Part shown: positions 17,986 to 27,140 of the stretch, in pieces
Layout: the number at the start of each line of letters is the position of its first letter
How positions within the stretch are numbered: position 1 is the first letter of the stretch
Origin: Bryobacteraceae bacterium
GTDB lineage: Bacteria > Acidobacteriota > Terriglobia > Bryobacterales > Bryobacteraceae
Direction: 5' to 3'
Assembly (NCBI GenBank): GCA_025980665.1
Contig: JAICXC010000003.1
Span: forward strand, 1-64,000
DNA length: 64,000 nt
Made by a program: the position numbers and the translations under genes
The notes under the pieces: generated by a model
Seen by the model: only the letters and a program-made list of their open reading frames with translations
Databases searched by the model: none
Told to the model about the DNA's origin: nothing

Positions 17986-18528
17986 ATGCGCGCCAGAACC
18001 CTCCTGTCAGCGGAGGAATTCGACAACTACCCCTTCGAGGAAGACAAGCGCTACGAACTCGACGAGGGGGAGTTGATCGAGATGACCAGGCCGGCGTATA
18101 GACACAATCGCGTCCTTCAGAAGCTTCTGGTTAAGTTAGTGCGGTACCTGGAGGAAAATCCAATCGGCGAGGCGCTGATCTCTGAGAACCTGTATGCGCT
18201 TTCGCCTTCCACGCGCCGTTCTCCGGATGTCGCCGTTATCCTGGGCGACCATCAGGCGGAATTGCGCGACGCCAAGATCATCCACGTCATTCCTGACATT
18301 GCCGCCGAAGTTCTCTCTCCCAGCGAAACACCCGGCGCCATTCATCGCAAGCTAAAGCAATATTTCGCGGCAGGCGTCAAAGAAGTCTGGCTGGTCGATC
18401 CCGAGGACCGCACAGTCGAGATCTGGACGGGCCCGACATTGCCCGAAACTGAGTTTACTGGCGCGGATTCAATCACTTCGACGCTCCTGCCGCGGTTTAC
18501 CCTGGCACTGCAGGAACTGTTTTCTTAG
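17986..18528 (+). CDS. Uma2 family (DUF820) restriction-endonuclease-fold protein
   Basis: The 180-aa protein starts at MRARTLLSAEEF; an earlier in-frame TTG at 17941 would collide with the divergent gene. It shows the Uma2 pattern: 'RYELDEGELIEM' near the N-terminus, then the PD-(D/E)xK core with SPDVAVI and IAAEVLSPSE, followed by 'KLKQYFAAGVKEVWLVDP'. The fold is that of a nuclease, but the biological role of this widespread family is not settled. It is a single gene, followed by the yceD promoter. Confidence 0.9.
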   Translation: MRARTLLSAEEFDNYPFEEDKRYELDEGELIEMTRPAYRHNRVLQKLLVKLVRYLEENPIGEALISENLYALSPSTRRSPDVAVILGDHQAELRDAKIIHVIPDIAAEVLSPSETPGAIHRKLKQYFAAGVKEVWLVDPEDRTVEIWTGPTLPETEFTGADSITSTLLPRFTLALQELFS

Positions 18529-18537
18529 AACAAGTCC

Positions 18538-18546
18538 TGTTATACT
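18538..18546 (+). promoter_or_regulatory. Extended -10 promoter of the yceD-rpmF-plsX operon
   Basis: TGTTATACT is an extended -10 box with one mismatch to TATAAT, 51 bases upstream of the yceD GTG. The -35 region is weak (TGTTTT-like). It lies just after the end of the Uma2 gene. Confidence 0.5.
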
Positions 18547-18597
18547 AAGCTTTTGCCCCGAGCAGGGGTTTGCCTGATCCGGGTAGGGAGTAGCACT

Positions 18598-19131
18598 GTG
18601 TTTTTCCACGTTCGAGACCTGGAGCTGAAACCCGTCCGTTTCGATGTGGAGCTTCCGCCCGGGAGTATCGAGTTTCTCGATCCGAAATTGAAGCAGGCCG
18701 AGCCGCTTCAGGCGTCCGGTAAGGCGGAACTGGTGATGGGTTCGCTCGGCGAAATCCGAGTGACGGGGCATGTGAAGGTCCGACTGCATGCGGAATGTGA
18801 CCGTTGCCTGGAACCGTCGGAGTTTCCGGTAGATTCGAGTTTCGAGTTGTATTATCGACCGGTCGCTGAAGGGTATGGCGAGGAGAAGGCTCTGGATCCC
18901 GGCGAGGCCGAGATGGGCTTCTACGAAGGCGACGGCCTGGAGTTAAACGATGTACTGCGGGAGTTCGTTTTGCTGGCGCTCCCCATGCAGAAATTGTGTA
19001 CCGAGAATTGCAAAGGAATCTGTCCGGTATGCGGGCAGAATCGCAACCAAAATGAGTGCCGCTGCCAGACTGCGGCGGGTGACGACCGCTGGGCAGCGCT
19101 CAAGGAGATAAGAAAAAATGCCGAATCCTAA
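18598..19131 (+). CDS. yceD: YceD/DUF177 family protein
   Basis: The GTG at 18598 is chosen because AGGGAG lies about seven bases upstream and the family usually begins near this FFHVRDLE segment. The 177-aa protein has the DUF177 features: CDRCLEP in the middle and a C-terminal cysteine cluster (CTENCKGICPVCG, then CRC). Homologues sit upstream of rpmF and are linked to 23S rRNA and ribosome assembly. The gene overlaps rpmF by 14 bases, the usual arrangement. Confidence 0.88.
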   Translation: MFFHVRDLELKPVRFDVELPPGSIEFLDPKLKQAEPLQASGKAELVMGSLGEIRVTGHVKVRLHAECDRCLEPSEFPVDSSFELYYRPVAEGYGEEKALDPGEAEMGFYEGDGLELNDVLREFVLLALPMQKLCTENCKGICPVCGQNRNQNECRCQTAAGDDRWAALKEIRKNAES

Positions 19132-19300
19132 ACGACGACATTCCAAGCGGCGGACCTCCGCCCGGCGGACGCACGATTCCCTGCGCCGCACCGTAATGGC
19201 TCAATGCCCCAACTGCCACGAGCCCAAACTCCCGCATCGCGTTTGCCCGCACTGCGGAAAATACAAAGGCCGCGAAGTCATCGAAGTCGCTGAAGAGTAG
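19118..19300 (+). CDS. rpmF: 50S ribosomal protein L32
   Basis: The 60-aa protein begins MPNPKRRHSKRRTSARRTHD, the standard L32 N-terminus, and has four zinc-binding cysteines (CPNC and CPHC), so it is the zinc-containing form. It lies between yceD and plsX, the usual bacterial order, and its start is inside the end of yceD. Confidence 0.97.
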   Translation: MPNPKRRHSKRRTSARRTHDSLRRTVMAQCPNCHEPKLPHRVCPHCGKYKGREVIEVAEE

Positions 19301-19315
19301 ACGGCGAGCTCGTCC

Positions 19316-20338
19316 ATGCAGACGATCGCAGTCGACGCCATGGGGGGCGATTTCGCTCCCAAGCACGAGGTAGAAGGAGCGATTCGGGCCGCCGAAGAGC
19401 TTCAGGTCGGCGTGGTTCTTGTCGGCCTGGAGGACGTGATCCGCGCCGAACTGTCTCATCATCGGCGGGCCGGCGGGTTGCCGATCGAGATCCATCACGC
19501 CAGCGAGTTCATCACCATGGAGGACTCCGCGGCCAAGGCTGTTCGGCTCAAGAAAGACTCTTCCATTCGTGTTGCTTGCCGTCTGGTTCGGGACGGGGTC
19601 GCCGACGGCGTAGTCTCGGCCGGGAACACCGGCGCCGTCATGGCGACCTCCAAGATCGTCCAGGGCGTTATTCGCGGCGTAACACGGCCGGCGCTGGCGG
19701 GAGCCTTTCCCTCACTTACTGGATCGCCCGTAGTACTTCTGGACGTCGGCGCTAACGTCGATTGCAAGCCGGAGATGCTGGCCCAGTTCGCGGTGATGGG
19801 CGAGATTTATTCGCGGACCATCTTTCATAACTCCCGGCCGCGGGTCGGGCTCCTTTCGATCGGCGAAGAGGAACACAAGGGCAACGATCTCACCCGTGCG
19901 GCGCTGCCGCTGCTCAAGGCTCTGCCCATCAACTTCATCGGAAATGTCGAGGGGCGCGATATTTTCAATGGGATCGCGGACGTGGTGGTTTGCGACGGAT
20001 TTATCGGCAACGTCGCCCTCAAAGTCAGTGAGGGGTTGGTGGACATGTTCGTCAGCATGCTGCGCGAATCGCTCAGCGCGACCATGACCCGCAAGATCGG
20101 CTCGCTGCTCTCCCGAGAGGCGTATCGCGAGTTCAAGAAGCGGCTGGACTACGCGGAATACGGCGGGGCGCCTCTGCTGGGAGTGAAAGGTGTTTGCACC
20201 ATTTGCCACGGACGTTCCAACGCCAATGCGGTGAAGAACGCCATCCGGGTGGCAGCCGAATTCGCTCAGGGCCGCGTAAATGAGAAAATAGAGGAAGAAT
20301 TAGATCGTACTGCTTCGTCTAAAGTAGCAGCGCAATGA
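19316..20338 (+). CDS. plsX: Phosphate acyltransferase PlsX
   Basis: The 340-aa protein starts [15 protein letters not shown], the PlsX signature, and contains [11 protein letters not shown] and '[13 protein letters not shown]'. It makes acyl-phosphate from acyl-ACP for phospholipid synthesis. In many genomes fabH follows; here the next gene is a DsbD-like protein whose ATG overlaps the plsX stop by four bases. The length is normal. Confidence 0.97.
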   Translation: MQTIAVDAMGGDFAPKHEVEGAIRAAEELQVGVVLVGLEDVIRAELSHHRRAGGLPIEIHHASEFITMEDSAAKAVRLKKDSSIRVACRLVRDGVADGVVSAGNTGAVMATSKIVQGVIRGVTRPALAGAFPSLTGSPVVLLDVGANVDCKPEMLAQFAVMGEIYSRTIFHNSRPRVGLLSIGEEEHKGNDLTRAALPLLKALPINFIGNVEGRDIFNGIADVVVCDGFIGNVALKVSEGLVDMFVSMLRESLSATMTRKIGSLLSREAYREFKKRLDYAEYGGAPLLGVKGVCTICHGRSNANAVKNAIRVAAEFAQGRVNEKIEEELDRTASSKVAAQ

Positions 20339-22209
20339 ACGCCTTTCGAATCGCCGGTCTAGCCGCGTGCGTGGCGTCGATTGCCTTCGGGCAAAATGCC
20401 GCTCCTCAACGCCTGGATCCGGTTCAGTGGTCCATGACGTCGACTGCCGAAGTCGCAAAAGCCGGCGCCACGATTCCCCTACGCCTGACAGCCAAGATCG
20501 AGCCCGGCTGGCATTTGTATTCCCTGACGATTCCCAAGGATCTCTATCCGACCAAGCTAAGTTTGGTGGACAATCCCGCCGTCGCTTCTTACACCGTCTA
20601 CCAGCCGCCGCCGGTTCGAGCCATGGATCCGAACCTCAAGGAAATGGTCGAGACCTATTCGAACCAGGCTGAGTTTTGGATTCCGGCGACGCTCAAAAGT
20701 GATGCCGCCGGTCCCGTGGAACTGACCGCGCAGGTTCGTTATCGCGCCTGCGATGACAAGCAGTGCCTGAATCCTAAGACCAAGACGGCTACTTTCAAGC
20801 TGACGGCGGCTTCCGCTGCACCGGCTGTCGATCCTTTTGCAGTTCCGCCAGGATACATTGAAGTGAAACCAGGCGCGCCACCGGTCGAACGGGTACCAGA
20901 AAAGGTGCCTGCTGCGTCCCCACAGCAGGGAATCGTAGCATTCGCGCTCACCGCATTCGGATTCGGACTTGCGGCGATCTTCACCCCGTGCGTTTTCCCG
21001 ATGATCCCGATCACGGTCTCATTCTTCCTGAACCAGCGCGGGGGCTTCGTGCAGGCGCTGGTGTTCTCGCTGGGTATCGTAGTGCTGTTCTGCGCGCTGG
21101 GATTAGGAGTCACGGCCCTGGCTGGACCCGTCGGTATCTCACAGCTCGGGGGAAATCCGTGGGTGAACGCGTTTATCGCGGGAGTGTTCGGTATCTTCGC
21201 GCTTAGCTTGCTTGGAGCGTTCGAAATTACCCTGCCCTCCAGCATGCTTACCAAGCTCGATAGCGCGTCGCGCCGCGGTGGCTACTTGGGCACCCTGCTC
21301 ATGGGGTTAACGTTTTCCCTGACATCATTCGCCTGCGTGGGACCTTTCGTGGGACCACTGCTGGCGTCGTCCGTGCAAGCGCAGGGCGCGCAGCCAGTAG
21401 TTGGAATGGCTGCGTTCGCGACGGGACTCGCCTCGCCGTTCTTCTTTCTCGCGGCATTCCCCTCGTATTTGAAGAAGCTGCCCAAGAGTGGCGGGTGGAT
21501 GGCGCGCGTGAAGATCGTTATGGGATTCGTCCTGCTCGCGGTAATGCTCAAGTACCTGAGCACCATCGATCAAGTCTTGCAATCGAACTTTCTGACGCGG
21601 GAACGCTTCCTGGCGGCCTGGTTCGTGCTCTTCTCGATGGCAGGATTGTATTTACTGGGCGTGTTGCGCCTGGAGGGGATCGAAGCCAAAGATAAGCTTG
21701 GGATTGGAAGGCTATCATTCGCGGCCCTGTTTCTGATTTTCGCCGTCAGCCTGCTGCCGGGCATGTTCGGCGCGCCGCTGGGTGAGCTCGAAGCCTACGT
21801 CCCCGCGGCAACCGGCGGAATCAGCGGAAACAATACGACGGCGGGCGGTCTCCAATGGATGAAGAATGACTATCGCGCCGCTCTCGACCGGGGCCGTCAG
21901 GAAAACAAGCTGGTGCTGGTGACCTTTACCGGCTACGCCTGCTCCAATTGCCACTGGATGAAGGCTAATCTGTTTCCGCGGCCAGAAATTGCCGACATCG
22001 CTAAGGACTTGGTGCTGGTGGAACTCTACACCGACGGGGCGGATGCGGCATCGGAAGAGAACGCCAAGCTGGAGGACACCAAGTTCGCCACCACGTCCAC
22101 GCCCTGGTTCATTCTGCTCGATGCCAATGAGAACGTGCTCGCGACCAGCGGATATACGCGTGATACCCAGGAGTTTCTGGCATTCCTAAGAACGCGCTCG
22201 AAAGCATGA
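20335..22209 (+). CDS. DsbD-family thiol:disulfide interchange protein
   Basis: The 624-aa protein has a signal peptide (cleavage probably near residue 20), an N-terminal DsbD-alpha-like domain with a cysteine pair (CDDKQC, about residues 138-143), a cytochrome-c-biogenesis-type membrane domain of about eight segments (residues 205-475) with cysteines in FTPCVFP and FACVGP, and a C-terminal thioredoxin-like domain with CSNC (about residues 536-539). It carries electrons from the cytoplasm to the periplasm to reduce disulfides or support cytochrome c maturation. It is coupled to plsX and to the peptidase gene by ATGA overlaps. Confidence 0.9.
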   Translation: MNAFRIAGLAACVASIAFGQNAAPQRLDPVQWSMTSTAEVAKAGATIPLRLTAKIEPGWHLYSLTIPKDLYPTKLSLVDNPAVASYTVYQPPPVRAMDPNLKEMVETYSNQAEFWIPATLKSDAAGPVELTAQVRYRACDDKQCLNPKTKTATFKLTAASAAPAVDPFAVPPGYIEVKPGAPPVERVPEKVPAASPQQGIVAFALTAFGFGLAAIFTPCVFPMIPITVSFFLNQRGGFVQALVFSLGIVVLFCALGLGVTALAGPVGISQLGGNPWVNAFIAGVFGIFALSLLGAFEITLPSSMLTKLDSASRRGGYLGTLLMGLTFSLTSFACVGPFVGPLLASSVQAQGAQPVVGMAAFATGLASPFFFLAAFPSYLKKLPKSGGWMARVKIVMGFVLLAVMLKYLSTIDQVLQSNFLTRERFLAAWFVLFSMAGLYLLGVLRLEGIEAKDKLGIGRLSFAALFLIFAVSLLPGMFGAPLGELEAYVPAATGGISGNNTTAGGLQWMKNDYRAALDRGRQENKLVLVTFTGYACSNCHWMKANLFPRPEIADIAKDLVLVELYTDGADAASEENAKLEDTKFATTSTPWFILLDANENVLATSGYTRDTQEFLAFLRTRSKA

Positions 22210-24359
22210 AGCTCCGCTCCCTTCCGTATTTTTTGGCGATAGCGGTGTATGCCCAGCCTCCTGCAGTAGCGCCCCTGCGGGGCTTTTCTCCCGATCAATG
22301 GAAAATCGAGCACGATCGCGAGGAACAAGCCAAAGCCATCCCACAGGCGGAACGGCTCCACATCTACATGGACCGGATGGCGGCCAAGCCCCATCACGCG
22401 GGTTCGCCCGGATCGAAGGCCGTCGCCGATTACCTGGCCGCGCAACTCACAGACTGGGGATTAGAAACGCGCGTCGAAACCTTCCAGGCCCTGATTCCTT
22501 ACCCCACCACGCGCACTTTGGAAATGACCGCACCGGTCCGCTTTCGGGCCAAGCTCGCCGAGCCGCCAATTCCCGATGACCCCAGCACAGCTCAGGAAAA
22601 TCAGCTCCAGCCGTTTAATGCGTATGGCGCATCCGGTGACGTGACAGCGCCGCTGGTTTATGTGAACTACGGGCAGCCGGAAGACTTCGAGTACCTCAAG
22701 AAACTGGGCGTCGACATCAAAGGCAAGATCGCAATCGTGCGTTATGGGCGCAGTTGGCGTGGCTTGAAAGCCAAGCTGGCCCAGGAGAACGGAGCGGTCG
22801 GTTGCCTGATCTATTCCGATCCTCGCGAAGACGGTTTCTTTCAGAGTGACGTGTATCCGCAGGGTCCCATGCGCCCGGCGGATGGCGTCCAACGCGGCAG
22901 CGTGATGGATATGGCGCTCTATCCCGGCGATCCGCTGTCACCCGGGTGGGCGTCCGAGGCCGGCTCCAAGCGCCTGACGCGCGAGGAAGCCAAGACGCTG
23001 CTCAAGATTCCGGTGCTGCCGATCTCCTGGGCGGATGCGCTCCCACTGCTCCAGCAACTGACCGGTCCCTTGGTTCCGGAGTCCTGGCGCGGGGCACTTC
23101 CGGTGACCTATCACTCCGGTCCAGGTCCTGCGACGGTGCATCTGCAGGTCGATTTTGACTGGTCCACGCGGCCACTGTACGACGTGATTGCGACTATCCC
23201 AGGTAGCTTCGCGAAAGATCATGCCGACAAAGACCAGTGGGTTATCTACGGAAATCATCACGACGCATGGGTCAATGGCGCGAGCGATCCGGTCAGCGGC
23301 GCGTCTGTTCTGCTCGAAACGGCTCGAACGTTATCGGTTCTGCGGAAGCAAGGCTGGCAGCCCAGGCGCACGATCATGCTCGCTTTTTGGGACGGCGAAG
23401 AGTACGGTCTTCTTGGCTCCACCGAATGGGTCGAGAAGCACACGGACGAGTTGGATCGTAAGGCGGCGGTTTACATCAACTCCGATTCGAGCGGGCGCGG
23501 CCCGTTTATCGCCGGTGGATCCGCGTCTCTCGAACCGTTTATCGCTGAAGTGCTGCGCGATGTGACCGATCCAGCGACCTCAAAGAGTCTTCTGGACGCC
23601 GTGCGCGACCGCCGGACACCCGTTGTCGCCATCGCAGGGGGCACTCCCGAACCCCGCGAGCGGGAGTTTCATGTGGAGTCGCTAGGCTCCGGATCCGATT
23701 ACGTGGCTTTCCTGGATCACGCCGGCATCGCCAGCCTAAACCTGGGGTTTGCCTCGGGCGACGGCGTTTATCATTCTGTCTACGACACTCTGGCCTGGTA
23801 TCAGCAGTTTTCCGATGGAGACCGCACCTACAGCAAAACGCTCACGCAGGTGATGAGTATCGCGCTTCTGCGGCTAGCCGATGCGCAGGTACTGCCATTC
23901 GATTTCGGCTCGCTCTCGGCCAGTGTGACCCGATGGATCGAGGAAATTCGCAAACAACTGCCACGCGCAAGCGCAAAGGTTGACCTGCGCCCTATCTCGG
24001 TTCAGCTGATGCGGCTCTCGGCGGCGGCCAAGACATACGACGAGGAATTGTCGGCCTGGAGCAAACGCGGTGTGCCTGCTTCGGAAAAACTCGCCAAGGT
24101 GGACGAATCCATTCGCAAGACCGAGCGCACGCTGCTGAGCACCGACGGACTCCCGCGGCGGGATTGGTATCGCAATCAGATTTACGCGCCGGGTATGCTC
24201 ACAGGATATGCGGCCAAAACCCTGCCCGGTGTACGCGAGGCCGTGGAAGCCCAGCAGTGGGATGAAGCCAATCAGCAGGTCCGCAAATTAGCCGAAACGC
24301 TGCGCGTGGCGGCGGCCGAGGTAGAAGGCTCAAGCCGGCTCCTCAAGCAGACTCAGTAA
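22206..24359 (+). CDS. M28 family metallopeptidase, glutamate carboxypeptidase II-like
   Basis: The 717-aa protein has a signal peptide, then the three-part GCPII/transferrin-receptor layout: a protease-associated domain (about residues 130-300), a di-zinc M28 core (NHHDAW near residue 348, 'DPVSGASVLLE', catalytic glutamates in DGEEYGLLGS near 396, NSDSS near 432, and a terminal ligand in GVYHSVYDT), and a C-terminal helical dimerisation domain. It probably cleaves C-terminal acidic residues from small peptides in the periplasm. It is the last gene of the plsX operon. Confidence 0.9.
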   Translation: MKLRSLPYFLAIAVYAQPPAVAPLRGFSPDQWKIEHDREEQAKAIPQAERLHIYMDRMAAKPHHAGSPGSKAVADYLAAQLTDWGLETRVETFQALIPYPTTRTLEMTAPVRFRAKLAEPPIPDDPSTAQENQLQPFNAYGASGDVTAPLVYVNYGQPEDFEYLKKLGVDIKGKIAIVRYGRSWRGLKAKLAQENGAVGCLIYSDPREDGFFQSDVYPQGPMRPADGVQRGSVMDMALYPGDPLSPGWASEAGSKRLTREEAKTLLKIPVLPISWADALPLLQQLTGPLVPESWRGALPVTYHSGPGPATVHLQVDFDWSTRPLYDVIATIPGSFAKDHADKDQWVIYGNHHDAWVNGASDPVSGASVLLETARTLSVLRKQGWQPRRTIMLAFWDGEEYGLLGSTEWVEKHTDELDRKAAVYINSDSSGRGPFIAGGSASLEPFIAEVLRDVTDPATSKSLLDAVRDRRTPVVAIAGGTPEPREREFHVESLGSGSDYVAFLDHAGIASLNLGFASGDGVYHSVYDTLAWYQQFSDGDRTYSKTLTQVMSIALLRLADAQVLPFDFGSLSASVTRWIEEIRKQLPRASAKVDLRPISVQLMRLSAAAKTYDEELSAWSKRGVPASEKLAKVDESIRKTERTLLSTDGLPRRDWYRNQIYAPGMLTGYAAKTLPGVREAVEAQQWDEANQQVRKLAETLRVAAAEVEGSSRLLKQTQ

Positions 24360-24371
24360 GCCGGCACACGA

Positions 24372-24377
24372 TAGAAT
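24372..24377 (+). promoter_or_regulatory. -10-like box TAGAAT before the MFS gene
   Basis: TAGAAT ends six bases before the ATG at 24384, consistent with a leaderless transcript. No Shine-Dalgarno is seen. Confidence 0.4.
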
Positions 24378-24383
24378 CTGGTG

Positions 24384-25673
24384 ATGGCTTCCCGAGTCGA
24401 TGCCGCACCGTGGCATGCGGCAGATCCCGTCAACCGTTGGCTGATCCCAGTCGGGGCCGTCGCGGTGCATATCTGCATCGGTTCGGTCTACGCATGGAGC
24501 ACCTTCAACCGTCCCTTTCAAGCCTTGCTGCCCAACGCCCCAGCGTGGTTTAGCCCGCCCTACACCACCTATTCGACCGCTCTGGTTTTATTAGGACTGA
24601 GCGCCGCGTTCGGAGGTCCTTGGGTAGAGCGCCGTGGACCCCGCGCGGCCGCGACGGCGGCAGCGTTTCTGTTCGGTTGCGGGCTCCTGATCGGTGGGAT
24701 CGGACTCGCGTTACGCCAATCGATCCTGGTGTTCCTGGGTATGGGTGTCATCGGCGGAATGGGATGCGGGCTGGGCTACATCGCGCCGGTGAGTACGCTG
24801 GTCAAATGGTTCCCGGATCGTCGCGGTATGGCGACTGGCATGGCCATCATGGGATTCGGCGGAGGAGCTGCCCTAGCCAGTCCGCTAAATGTCCGCTTGA
24901 TGAATTCCCTCGGTATTCCCACGGCTGTGATGACACTGGCCGCGATCTATTTATTCGTGATGCTGATCGGCGCGCGCATTCTGCGGCGTCCACCCGAGGG
25001 CTGGAAACCCCTCGGATGGGATCCTCCCGAGAAGGTCTCCAAACAAACGAGCGTTACCCGTGATGCCGCGCTCCGAACGCCGCAGTTCTATCTTCTATGG
25101 GCTGTATTGTTTATCAATGTCACAGCAGGCATCGGAATCCTGGCGCAGGCGTCGCCCATTGTACAGGACCTGTTCCAACAAACTCCGGTGGAAGCGGCGA
25201 CATTCGTGCTACTTCTCAGCATCTTCAACCTGATTGGCCGTTTCTTCTGGGCGTCCAGTTCAGATTATATTGGACGCCGGAATACCTATACGATTTTCTT
25301 TGCCGTGCAAGTGGTCCTGTTTCTCCTGATCCCCGGCATTGCAGGCCGCGGCGATTGGCTTTACTTTCAAGTCAGTTTGTTTGTTGTCGTCAGCATGTAC
25401 GGTGGAGGATTCGCGACGATTCCGGCGTTCCTGGCTGACATCTTTGGGCCCGACAACGTCGGCGCGATTCACGGTGCGGTACTGACTGCCTGGAGTGCGG
25501 CCGCCATCGCCGGACCGGTGATCGTCACCGAGCTATCGAATCGCGCCAAAGCCGCACTCGCTCCGGGCGCGAGCCACGTTCACATTTATGACGGGCCTCT
25601 ACAAGCGCTGGCGGGATTACTCGCGGTGGGCTTCGTGCTGACGTTGCTGGTCAGGCCGTTGCGCTCGCCGTAG
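24384..25673 (+). CDS. MFS transporter, oxalate/formate antiporter (OFA) family
   Basis: The 429-aa protein has twelve predicted membrane segments in two halves. The first segment 'HICIGSVYAWSTFNRPF' is typical of the OFA family, as are 'MGCGLGYIAPVSTLVKWFPDRRG' type motifs after segment 4 and 'RFFWASSSDYIGRR' between the halves. It would exchange or take up small carboxylates such as oxalate, formate or lactate; the substrate is not readable. ATG at 24384 is preferred to the GTG three bases earlier. It is a single gene converging on nuoN with 12 bases between stops. Confidence 0.9.
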   Translation: MASRVDAAPWHAADPVNRWLIPVGAVAVHICIGSVYAWSTFNRPFQALLPNAPAWFSPPYTTYSTALVLLGLSAAFGGPWVERRGPRAAATAAAFLFGCGLLIGGIGLALRQSILVFLGMGVIGGMGCGLGYIAPVSTLVKWFPDRRGMATGMAIMGFGGGAALASPLNVRLMNSLGIPTAVMTLAAIYLFVMLIGARILRRPPEGWKPLGWDPPEKVSKQTSVTRDAALRTPQFYLLWAVLFINVTAGIGILAQASPIVQDLFQQTPVEAATFVLLLSIFNLIGRFFWASSSDYIGRRNTYTIFFAVQVVLFLLIPGIAGRGDWLYFQVSLFVVVSMYGGGFATIPAFLADIFGPDNVGAIHGAVLTAWSAAAIAGPVIVTELSNRAKAALAPGASHVHIYDGPLQALAGLLAVGFVLTLLVRPLRSP

Positions 25674-25685
25674 TTTTAACGCAGA

Positions 25686-27140
25686 CTATCGAATCGCGGC
25701 TCGATTGGCGAAGTCCAGGACCAGCGATGGAAAGATTCCGAGGAGCAGAGTTCCCGCGGCCGAGCCATACACCGCAATCTGAAGCAGCGCTCCCGCCGGA
25801 GGAAGTGTTTCGACGCTCTCGCCGGGCTCGCGAAAGTACATGACGACCAGGATGCGCAAGTAGTAATACGCGGCGACGGCGCTATTCAGTAACCCGATCA
25901 CGGTAAGCCAGATCAGTTTGGCGTCCAAGGCCGCCTTGAAGATGTAGAACTTGCCGAAGAAGCCACCCGTGAGCGGCACGCCGATTAGGCTCAGCAGGAA
26001 AATGGTGAGCATCGCGGCCATACCCGGCTGACGCTGTGCGAGGCCGGCGAAATCATCGATACTGACGTATCGCTCACCTTTGCGGGAAAAGTAGGTCACC
26101 ACGGCGAACGCCCCGATGTTGGTGAACGCGTATGCCGCCAGGTAGAACATAGCCGCTGCCGAACCCGTTCCCGAGTTGGCCGCCACGGCAACCAACACAT
26201 AACCAGCATGTGCAATGGAGCTATACGCCAGCAGGCGTTTGATATTCGATTGCATGATGGCGGCAAAGTTTCCGACCAGCATTGTAGCCAAGGCGCAGAC
26301 CCATATCGCCGGCGCCCAACTGGAAGCTATCGGTTCAAGGCTGCCCAAGAAGATGCGGATTAAGACGGCGAAAGCGGCTGCTTTCGGACCCACGGTTAGA
26401 AATGCGGAGACCGGGGCGGGCGCACCCTGGTAGACGTCGGGAGCCCAGCTCTGGAAAGGAGCAGCCGATATCTTGAAGGCCAGGCCCACGAAGATGAGCG
26501 CGGCAGCGACGCCGATTAGCACCTCAGGCGGCGGCGTGCCTGAGATCAACGACGCTCGAATCTGGGTCAAATTGGTGGATCCCGTCGCGCCGTACATCCA
26601 CGCCACGCCGTATAGAAGGAATGCCGTCGCGAAGGATCCCAACAGAAAGTATTTCAATGCCGCTTCATTGTTGCGCGCGTCGTCGCGCAAATATCCGGCC
26701 AGGATATACGACGCGATGGAAGAAATTTCAAGGCCGATGAAGATCATCACCAGCTCATTGGCCGTCACCATCACGCACTGGCCTACGATGCTGAACAACA
26801 CCAGCGCGTAGTATTCGCCGCTGTCATGGTTTTCGCGGCGCAGATAATCCGTGGAGCTGAACACCACCAGCAGACCAACCACGACTACCAACGTCCGGAA
26901 GAAGGTCCCCATGCCGTCGATCACCAGCATCCCCTGGAACGCAGGTCCGGGGGATGCCATCATGGCGGCGGGCAGCGCGATCACCAGCGCAAGGATGGCG
27001 ACCAATCCAGCTCCGGTTCGCTTACCCTCGGGCCGCAGCGCCTCCATGAACATGATCAACACTCCGGCCAGCGTCAGAATGAGCTCTGGCAGGAAGCGTG
27101 CGTAGTCGGCATTGGTCGGCAGAAAGTTAGCGATTGGCAC
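25686..27140 (-). CDS. nuoN: NADH-quinone oxidoreductase subunit N
   Basis: The 484-aa antiporter-like membrane subunit has about 14 hydrophobic segments and the conserved lysine/glutamate pattern of proton channels ('FIGLEISSIASYIL', 'GLAFKISAAPFQSWAPDVYQGAP'). It is one of three proton-pumping modules of complex I. The start is GTG. It is the last gene of the nuo operon and overlaps nuoM by 14 bases. Confidence 0.96.
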   Translation of the reverse strand: MPIANFLPTNADYARFLPELILTLAGVLIMFMEALRPEGKRTGAGLVAILALVIALPAAMMASPGPAFQGMLVIDGMGTFFRTLVVVVGLLVVFSSTDYLRRENHDSGEYYALVLFSIVGQCVMVTANELVMIFIGLEISSIASYILAGYLRDDARNNEAALKYFLLGSFATAFLLYGVAWMYGATGSTNLTQIRASLISGTPPPEVLIGVAAALIFVGLAFKISAAPFQSWAPDVYQGAPAPVSAFLTVGPKAAAFAVLIRIFLGSLEPIASSWAPAIWVCALATMLVGNFAAIMQSNIKRLLAYSSIAHAGYVLVAVAANSGTGSAAAMFYLAAYAFTNIGAFAVVTYFSRKGERYVSIDDFAGLAQRQPGMAAMLTIFLLSLIGVPLTGGFFGKFYIFKAALDAKLIWLTVIGLLNSAVAAYYYLRILVVMYFREPGESVETLPPAGALLQIAVYGSAAGTLLLGIFPSLVLDFANRAAIR

